64,000 bases of DNA from assembly GCA_947396885.1 (NCBI GenBank), contig OX377206.1, positions 83,449,960 to 83,513,959 on the forward strand. Reading direction: 5' to 3'. The notes below the pieces were generated by a model that worked only from the letters and a program-made list of their open reading frames with translations, had not been told where the DNA came from and made no database searches. Source of the stretch: Heligmosomoides polygyrus polygyrus (taxonomy: Eukaryota; Nematoda; Chromadorea; Rhabditida; Heligmosomidae). This document shows, one piece after another, positions 56,858-64,000 of the stretch. Made by a program: the position numbers and the translations under genes. Each line of letters begins with the position of its first letter. The first letter of the stretch is position 1.

Positions 56858-57747
56858 TTAGGTTGGCAACTAATTTCGTGGACTCTCAAGAATCTTCAGA
56901 AGTCTCTATTAACAAATAACAAATGACAGTCTTTAATTAAAATAGATCCCTCACAACGCAGAAGTGCTTCCCATATATCAAGTAGCTGGTCTATCCCACG
57001 GCCAAAGAATTATTGTGCTTTTAAGGCCAAGAATCTTTGGAGATGCATTTTGACCCGGTCCACATTATTAAATCGTCCTCCAACCAAGAAGTACTGCACC
57101 GAACAAAAAATGTGGTAGTCACTCGGCGCAAGGTCTGGGCTGTAAGGTGGGTGAGTTTGACGCTCCTAGTCAAGGTATTCTCTTTTTTGAGGCGTCCGGT
57201 TCGCTACGTTCCCTCCGTTTGGTGGTGTCAAGAAGGAATTAACTTCTGGGAGTTCGTCAAGAACGGTTCCAGCATTAATGCTGTAATCTACTCTTCTCAA
57301 CCTGGTCGCGCGCAGGCTGAACTCCGCTGGAATCGGTTCAGACAGATTTTCAGGAGCGGGAGTATCTATCAGCAAGATAACGGCAAATCACACGTCATGA
57401 ATCGGGAGCTTCAAAAAATCGAAGACGTTAACTGGGAGCGTCTAACTCACCCACCTTACAGCACAGTGTGTGCGCCAAATGACTAGCACCTTCATAGCTC
57501 GCTGCAGCACTTCTTGGTTGGAGGACGATTTATTAATTTGGACCATGTCAAAATGCACCTCCAAGGATTCTTGGCTTTAAAAGCACAAGAATTCTACAGC
57601 TGTGGGATGTGCCAGGTAGCTAATAAATAGGAAGCAGTCCCGCGTTCCAACAGATCTTACTTTGGTTGAAAACTGTTATTTGTTATTTGTTTATGAACAC
57701 TTTTGTTGAAGGGGCTTGAGAGTTGACGAAATTAGTTGCCAACCTAA
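56858..57747. mobile_element. mariner derivative with 363-bp inverted arms
   Basis: The ends are inverted: ttaggttggcaactaatttc and the mirrored gaaattagttgccaacctaa, flanked by TA on both sides (56856-56857 and 57748-57749), as for Tc1/mariner. The left arm 56858-57220 is an inverted, diverged copy of the right arm 57385-57747 and carries the 3' part of the transposase gene backwards. The rightward remainder holds the larger transposase fragment. The element is non-autonomous. Confidence 0.88.
57199..57669 (+). pseudogene. mariner transposase, C-terminal two thirds, dead
   Basis: The frame reads VWWCQEGINFWEFVKNGSS, then QQDNGKSHVMNRELQKIED and WERLTHPPYS, the region with the second and third acidic catalytic residues of mariner transposases; the third is kept as APND. 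A TAG follows at once (about 57484) and another TAG lies near the end (YANK-stop position), with the normal stop TGA at 57667-57669. The DNA-binding N-terminus is missing because the left half of the element is an inverted copy of the 3' end. Confidence 0.85.
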
Positions 57748-57749
57748 TA

Positions 57750-58649
57750 ATTTCCTTTAAATTTTGAAACGTCTTTTTTGCAACCCAGTGGGTCGGAAGA
57801 AGGACTGAGCAGTTATCCAACTTTTAAAAACCACATAAAACGTAGTCTATTTTATGACACCATTTAGTACTCGCAGTACAGTACGCCCCCATTAGAAAGA
57901 TTTGAAGCTCATGGAATTCGTCAGAATTTCTCATCCCAATTTTTCAAAGTTACTGAAATGCATTGAGTTATCGTGATAAATAACTTTGTGCCTGTGCCTT
58001 TCAAGAATTGTTGCCGTATATATGGAACAAGTAGTGCATACTACATACTGCATCACATCACCCGCTACAAATTCGATGCCCTTCAGAACTTTTTGTATTT
58101 TTCATCGTCCCTTGTAATTGCCTTTCTTTCGTCTACAAACACTACTGGAAATAATAAACAACTCTAAATAAAAGGTAAATTCAGGATATCCTAGAAAGTT
58201 ACTGGTTTGCAGAAAGGTGCTAAATTATTACACGCTCGTCAGCAAGACAGATTCTTTGCTGAACACGTATGAAATAAAAGCGGCATTCACATTGTTCGCG
58301 ACGATGTTTCCTTGATCTATGATGAAAAAGGAATGAAAGGATAACTATCTTTCGACATTTCCACATGCCTCGTTGGGTTGAGCTTTGACTGGAACACCGA
58401 TTTTCATTACCCGTATGAAGACATTCGATATAGATACTTATATGTAGATCACGCTGTAATTGTGAAGTCTACTCAAAATTAAAAACAACACGTTCTTGAG
58501 TCCATATGGAGCCCACCTTCTCAAGACTTATGGTGGTAAACATGAAAATCCTTTCTTTGAACTCCTTACTATGCACTCATTGAAAGAAGAACTTAGCAAC
58601 CTCATTTTTTGATTTAAGGATTTTAAATAGAAAATAAATAAGAAGAGAC
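57750..58649. other. No supported feature
   Basis: The sequence is AT-rich with no repeat or gene recognised. Confidence 0.35.
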
Positions 58650-58925
58650 ACCTGAATTAGGATAAATTTTAGCGTTTGCTATTGCCTTTGTGGGAAGCGT
58701 CGCGCATTCATCTTCAACTGGACATCGTGGATTCTATCTGAGCGCGTATGTGTCTTATACGATCTTCAACACATAACCGGTTCAGTGTTTTATCATTTCC
58801 GGACAAATATGTCGCCAACTCATCGAAGGAAGGCTTGCTTGGCTTGGGCGAAAGCTGAACCATTAACCATGGCTCGTGATGCGTGCACGGGTGGACGCCC
58901 ATTCCAACTGCACTGCACGTGTTCT
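58650..58925 (-). mobile_element. SINE1, degenerate copy
   Basis: In reverse: the tail (ttaggataaattttagcg), ggaagcgtcgcgcattcatc, gacatcgtggattctatctg, gaaggcttgcttggcttgg and the head (ccaactgcactgcacgtgt). The B box is lost. Confidence 0.7.
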
Positions 58926-59434
58926 AAATCACTGAGACAGCACAACTTCTTAGAGATGTCACAAAACATGTTCAGAGAACTCAAAACGTCAGCAAAGCTC
59001 AGCATTGCCAGCGTAGGCGTCACAATTGAAGGCTATTTTGAGGAGGGCGCCGATGACGCCGTCAATCTGCGGAACTCGGGACATCACCAAGCAATTCGAG
59101 GCTAGACGCAACGCATTACCCTCTTATTCCCTACTTCTGTTGCCCGAGAGGCGTCGATTCTTCTCGTCCTTCTGAGGGCTACTACTGAAAAGAGTATACT
59201 CAAAGTACTAAGTGGCAGCATCTTCTAATACATCTGACCTACCTACGTAACTTGGTTGAAATAGACAACCATGCACATTTGTGTATGTGTATATGTGTAA
59301 ACCAAAGTCGTAAGAAAGAAAGAAAAAAGAGAATCCTTCTTTTCATTTTTATTGCGAGCCTGAATTTTGTTAAAGGAAGAAATGGCAGTATTGTATGAAT
59401 GGACTACATCCTTAATTCAACCGAATCGGCTATA
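58926..59434. other. No supported feature
   Basis: No recognised repeat or gene. A plus-strand frame starting at 58785 runs out of the SINE to 59105 without a recognisable domain. Confidence 0.35.
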
Positions 59435-59575
59435 GTAACCAGCAAAGCGTCTCCGGCGTATGTCTGAACGGCGAAGGTGAACAACAACAACGCTGCGAGA
59501 ATCTTCACCCTTCAAGTGGAAGAGAAAGGTATTCCACTTCTGCAGTGCTCTTGAACCTTCTGAGCTAGGGGTCTT
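59435..59575. mobile_element. Foldback family C, arm fragment
   Basis: taaccagcaaagcgtctccg, gcgtatgtctgaacgg, gctgcgagaatcttcaccct and cagtgctcttgaaccttc match the left arm of the 12.05-kb element in order. An acaacaacaa stretch is inserted. No inverted partner seen. Confidence 0.65.
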
Positions 59576-60059
59576 AATATTTCATTATGGAGTCGCACAG
59601 TCGCACAAGGTAGTACCTTCCAAACATCGAATGCGTAGAAAAATGCAAATTATTGCAATACTACAGGGAATAAGGGTCTGAATTCTCGTCTATTATGCAA
59701 AATTCTTGCATTTTTTCTGCATATTCAATCTTTGAAGCTGTTGTCTTGTGAGAATGTAGAACTTTCTGCTAAGGGTTCACTCCTCTATCTCGGCAGATCC
59801 AAGGACATTGCATAAATGATAGCTATTTTCTGCTATTTTTAGAGTAGAGATTTCAGTATTGGTATCCATCTTGTACATTCAACGCCTGACAATGAAACCC
59901 TGGATAAGAATAATAAGAATGGCATCAATGAAACAAGGTCTAGCTTTTCGGGAAGCTTTGGGAGTGTTCTCATCAAAACATCAACAGTAGAGGCAGGTTT
60001 ACGTGATGCGAATGTGTCTTTCGAAACGGCAAGGCGCAATGACACATGTGAGCCCTAGC
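59576..60059. other. No supported feature
   Basis: No recognised repeat or gene. Confidence 0.35.
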
Positions 60060-60201
60060 TACAGTACCGGACATGTCTTTTGGTCATTGGCCGAAAAAGC
60101 CGCGCCGGCCAACATAGGCCGCTTTGGAACGCTCCAAAGCGGCCTATGTTGGCCGGCGCTGCTTTTTCGGCCAATGACCAAAAGACATGTCCGGTACTGT
60201 A
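60060..60201. repeat. 142-bp near-perfect palindrome
   Basis: Two 69-base arms (60060-60128 and 60133-60201) are reverse complements with one mismatch (c at 60100 against the mirrored position) around a 4-base loop, acgc. The arm begins tacagtaccggacatgtctt and runs through ggccgaaaaag to aacataggccgctttgga. Short partial symmetry may continue beyond the arms. It could be a recent fold-back duplication or a library or assembly artefact. Confidence 0.95.
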
Positions 60202-60537
60202 ACCACTCCTCTATCAAGGGAGGTCAATGAGCGTCCCGTGGCAATTTTGAAAGTGACCTATTGAGGGTTGTAGGGGACTGTAAGAGAAGCACCGCAGTGG
60301 TTTTCAAATTTCCTGCGGACACTTGGATAGGTCAAAAATTGCAAAAACCGTTTCACTTCAGTGTGGGCCGATAACGCAATACTGACGCCTGGAACTACCA
60401 CCTCGTGGATAGAATCTAACCTGCAAAAGGTTGCAAAAGGGGGCTGGAACAGTAGCGCAATTACAGCGATTTCACAATTTGCATATTAGCGATACAGTAA
60501 CCGAAGTGGAACATTGAGATGCTCACCACGAAGGTGC
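60202..60537. other. No supported feature
   Basis: No recognised repeat or gene. Confidence 0.35.
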
Positions 60538-60635
60538 AGCCACCGGATGGCCGAGTGGGGGCGGGCTTGCGGGAGAAGACTCGGAGGTGCGGATCCGGAG
60601 GTAGTGCTCCTGGGTTTTGATCTTTCTCCATCCAT
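60538..60635 (+). mobile_element. tRNA-like sequence, possible third SINE or pseudo-tRNA
   Basis: ccaccggatggccgagtggg carries a classic A-box-like tggccgagtgg of class II (Leu/Ser-type) tRNAs, and cctgggttttgatc sits where a B box would be, but the latter lacks the usual ggttcga. No acceptor stem is formed. Only one copy is seen in the window. Confidence 0.35.
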
Positions 60636-62292
60636 TTTGTCGATATAAAGCGTATCTTCACCACTGTGGTGTACCATGCTGACATTATAACTTTATTTTA
60701 ACCTGGATGATACGATATAAACACAAAAATAAACACCCAAAGCAATAGCGTTCATAATACAAATGCATAGTTCGATTCGGCATTGAGGTTGAGCAGGCGA
60801 CTATTCTTTGCCTACAAAATAAGTTACTTCAGAACTCCAAAGATCGAGGAAAAATATTATTATTTTATTTTTATTCAATATTCTTTATCATTTTGTTTTC
60901 ATTTTACTTAATTAATTAACTAATATATTTATATTTTTTCGACCCCTCTTCGACCTCTGGAGAGAAAGTATAACAGTGCCAATCTGTCTTCTTCATCCTC
61001 AACCAACAATATTGCTAGTGATCTCACGATCAATCATGATCGACAGCTACGTGGCACCAAACAGTCCTTGGAAGTTCCTGTTAAATCTTGAAAAGTTTTC
61101 AAAACTTTTTGGTGCACGACTTTCACCAACCTAATAGTTCCATGTCCGAAACACTTCCACAGAATGTTTGGCAGCAGGAAGTCAAGGTTTATACATATGT
61201 TCCTTCAACGTGTGGTCGCTACCAAGTACTCAACAATTGGACGACTTTGAGACTGCGGAAGAAAAAGTAAAATTTGATGTAGCGGCCACATCATGAACAT
61301 GTCTGGAAGACGTGGGCTAACCATAAGACCTGCAATGGATATGTTATGTAGCATAGCAGATGTCTCAGTAGCAGAGCATAGAGAGGAACAGGGATTCCAT
61401 ATCCACTCGTCATGCCAACAGTGCAATTCAGTAATGGTGCCATGGAACTGATAGTAAGGCTGAAATTCAAGGGAACTATGCGTATTCAACTGCGCCTGGT
61501 TCAAGTAACGAAGACCTAAACCCTTCAGGACGACCTAAGCAACATAGAAGACTCATGTCGAAGCTCACGTTTAGTATTCATTGGAGACTTTAAAGCTTAC
61601 ACCAGGAGCAAGCTGGTTGGACGACGTTTCGAATACCCAAAGTGACAAAAACAAGCGACGTCATGAGAAATTGAACCGCGCCCACTGCTGGCGATCCGAA
61701 CAAGAATATTGCATTGCTTAAAAGAAGCTTTTTTAAATAAAAAAAGATGTAATAAATAAATACGTGATGGTCTTCACCACAATCTTTACAAAACTGAATC
61801 TTGCAGCAGTGGGATCAAAGATCGACAGGTAATGCACGGATAACTAGCAGATCATTCTTGATGGTCGCCTACTGTACCATAAATTTTGAAGCTGACTTAG
61901 CCAAGCAACTTAATTTAAAATGGGGAAAAAATAAAAAAACGGAACGGAAAAAGCGGAAAAAATGGCAGCTCAACTTTCAGGTTCATCTAAGCGCAGTAGT
62001 TCTGAGCCAGGGTTTTGTAAGTAATCCTGAATATACATATTCGTCGTCTTAATAGTGAAGCTCGAAATACGTTTCGGCCTCAAACCCTCCTTTAAATCTA
62101 AAATAGCCATGATGCTTATAGAAACGAAAATCGCAAAACAAACATCATCACAGACCTGTGCGCCACCAATTCTTGTTTGTATAAGCATCATGGTTATTTA
62201 AGACTTGAAGAAGAGCTCAGGTCAGTAAGCTTGTATTTGGTTTTTTAAGCTTCATTTCTTTCTTCCTTTTTCTTTTTTCTTTTTAAGCTTAA
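60636..62292. other. No supported feature; small inverted repeat
   Basis: No gene recognised. A ~25-bp inverted pair (aaatagccatgatgcttata near 62100 and its mirror near 62181) frames an AT-rich stretch. An aaaataaaaaaacgg run lies near 61930. Confidence 0.4.
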
Positions 62293-62579
62293 GGGCGCGT
62301 GTAGCGCAGTCGGAGGAGGCGCCAACTGTCGCGTGTATCCGATACCATGTTCCTGGTTCGGATTTCCCGCCAAGCCCAACCAAGCCTTCCATCCCTTCGG
62401 GGTCGGTGTATTGGTACCAGACTTGTCTGGGAAGGAGAAAACGCTGACTTGTTCATGGGCTGGCCACCACAGCAACAGCATTGTATGGCCAAATACGCCT
62501 CCACGACATCCCGTAGAAGTAGAATGCGTGGCGCATCCCAAAAGAGATTGAGTAACGCCGTCCTTTATCCTTTTCGTTA
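62293..62579 (+). mobile_element. SINE1, near full length with ~9-bp TSD
   Basis: A consensus head and B box (ggttcggatttcc), the body, and a tail tcctttatccttttcgttag. Flanked by tttaagctt (62282-62290 and 62581-62589). Two small differences: accacagcaacagcattg in the middle and a 12-bp deletion before gcctccacgacatc. Confidence 0.93.
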
Positions 62580-62589
62580 GTTTAAGCTT

Positions 62590-63387
62590 CACTATTAGGA
62601 CGACGAATACTGAAACATGATGCTAAGGGAAACAACGATCATCGTCAACCCTGAATAATCATTGCAAACAATAATATTGAGCAACAGTGAGCAACATTTA
62701 ATAATCATGACATTATTGCTTAAAATAAAACAGAACTTAACGCAAAACCTCGAATAAACATCCAAATACAATATTTTACCTAACTGCTATTTTCACTACT
62801 ATTAATCAAGTAAGTGTCGTTATACAATAGCTGCGTAGAGCGAATTCAGCTCCTAACTTGCCTAAAGACTCCCGCTTGCCTGCAAAACAAGCAGCAAAAT
62901 TTTTCCGAAGCTGAAGGGGTATGAACTTTATAACCATTCAGCAGTGATATCACTAGTTTGGGACACCCTGTGTTAAGCCTTGGACTGCCTAGTCAATAGA
63001 GTGTGTTGCACTCTCAGAGCAAAGGAAGCCTTTTCGTGCTTTATTACAACATCAATATTGGCCGATTTCGCGTAAGCCGCTAAGCCGCCTAATCCGCTGT
63101 TCTACATAAAGTTATTCTAAGCTGGAATAAGTGAGGTTTGTCCTGCGATGATGTTCGAGTATTACACGTCATACGTGTGACATGAGGAGCTCAACGTGAG
63201 AGGCCGTTCCCGTGCCGATAAGCCGTGCTTTCGGCTTATGTGGTTCCCAAGTCAGACGCGTTTTAGTGCTTACTGAGCGAGCTTAGTGAGACTATGAAAG
63301 TAGAGAAAATACAGGGAAACAAAGGAGACCACCGTTGAGAGAAGGGTAAGGATATGTTGAACAGTCATAACAAATGTTTCAGAAAGA
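62590..63387. other. No supported feature
   Basis: The sequence is AT-rich. A short ataagccg...cggcttat hairpin lies near 63218-63240. Confidence 0.35.
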
Positions 63388-63672
63388 ATAAAGGACAAAG
63401 GACGACGTTACTCTATCCATTAAGCATGCGCTCCGCATTCTATCACTTCTACGGAATGTCGTGGAGGCGATTTGAATGCACATCTGAAAATACTTGCGGT
63501 GGCCGGAAGATGAACAACTCAACACTTTACCCGTTCCAGACAAGTCCAGCACAAATTCACGTTCGCTGGAGGGATAGAAGGCTTGGTTGGTCTGGGCGGG
63601 AAATTCGAACCAGGAACCTGGTATCGGGTGCACGCGACAGCTGGCACCTCCTCCGACTTGCTACACGCACCC
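63388..63672 (-). mobile_element. SINE1, near full length
   Basis: In reverse: the tail (aataaaggacaaaggacgac), body and head (gacttgctacacgcaccc). The imperfect flanks aatgtttca (~63373) and aatgtctca (~63677) suggest a 9-bp target duplication. The head lacks a few bases (cgacttgctac against cgactgcgctac), damaging the A box. Confidence 0.88.
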
Positions 63673-63780
63673 TTTCAATGTCTCATAATTATTGCTACAT
63701 GTATATAAGCGAGCGTGTGGTAGCACAAAAGCCAGCATTTGCTCGAACAACGTTGATTCACTATTGTTCCCCCCCCCCAG

Positions 63781-63985
63781 ACTAACTAAGTTTTCCACCT
63801 CTTGTGGGAAGGCGAACCGGCAACAGATCCCTCTTGGGAAAACAAAACACTGACTTGTCCATCAGCCGGCCACCTCAAGTCGTCGTATAGGTCAAATACG
63901 CATTCATATTGCCGAATCGACAGACGCGGAATGTGTGTCGCAATCCGGCAAGGGGGCTGATTATCGGCTCTTTCACCCTTTATAT
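63781..63985 (+). mobile_element. SINE1, 5'-truncated copy
   Basis: ctaactaagttttccacctc, gggaaaacaaaacactgact, tgtccatcagccggccacct and the 3' domain (ggaatgtgtgtcgcaatccg) are in plus order, ending ttcaccctttat. It faces the reverse copy 108 bp upstream, forming a second inverted SINE pair. The tRNA-like head is missing. Confidence 0.75.
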
Positions 63986-64000
63986 TATACGTTGTATGCT

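Noticed and set aside
61086..61112. aaaagttttcaaaactttt palindrome as a regulatory site
   Set aside because: Low-complexity A/T palindrome expected by chance in AT-rich DNA.

Overview
The window looks like intergenic or intronic, repeat-dominated DNA from a nematode. The best guess is a strongylid such as a hookworm. This rests on RTE and CR1-type reverse transcriptase remnants of the kind common in hookworm genomes, a phlebovirus-glycoprotein-like env remnant typical of nematode BEL/Pao elements, and many short inverted-repeat elements. No intact protein-coding gene, rRNA, functional tRNA, CRISPR array or prokaryotic signal was found. The longest open frames are repeat shadows or unrecognised and lack coding support. 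Copy boundaries were read by eye and are approximate (about 5-15 bp) except where a target-site duplication fixes them.

The dominant feature is one tRNA-derived SINE family of about 290 bp, with roughly 32 whole or partial insertions on both strands. Its head carries pol III-like A and B boxes, its body is shared by all copies, and its 3' tail is a short (TTTATCC)n heptamer run. Several copies are framed by 8-14 bp target-site duplications (7.6, 8.0, 11.1, 29.2, 43.5, 49.0 and 62.3 kb). Some copies are nested or broken: a 209-bp LTR-like insert splits one at 17.4 kb, one SINE sits in another at 43.5 kb, one carries an internal inversion at 29.3 kb, and one interrupts the env remnant at 31.5 kb. 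A second, shorter tRNA-like repeat (about 112 bp) occurs at 1.46 kb and as an inverted pair at 52.6-52.9 kb.

The second theme is inverted-repeat DNA. There are two families of ~170-200 bp TIR elements with three copies each (family A at 0.2, 1.2 and 4.0 kb; family B at 5.7, 15.8 and 21.0 kb). Larger foldback elements lie at 12.05-12.66, 18.6-19.6, 22.85-23.17, 27.87-28.81, 39.1-40.3 and 50.4-51.1 kb. A mariner derivative with 363-bp inverted arms lies at 56.86-57.75 kb, and an almost perfect 142-bp palindrome at 60.06-60.20 kb.

Retroelement remnants: an RTE 5' region with endonuclease fragment (20.1-21.0 kb), RTE 3' fragments (14.6, 27.7, 32.3, 34.2 and 36.5 kb), a CR1/Jockey-like reverse transcriptase pseudogene on the minus strand (53.9-55.1 kb), and the env-like remnant (30.8-32.1 kb).

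From about 33.75 to 43.39 kb the sequence is a decayed tandem array with a period of about 463-485 bp, visible only through phased anchor motifs and interrupted by RTE, SINE and foldback insertions. A ~320-bp direct duplication links 44.1 and 48.3 kb. The rest (about 0.4-1.2, 24.3-26.3, 44.4-47.9, 57.8-58.6 and 60.2-62.2 kb) has no feature I can support beyond simple repeats.
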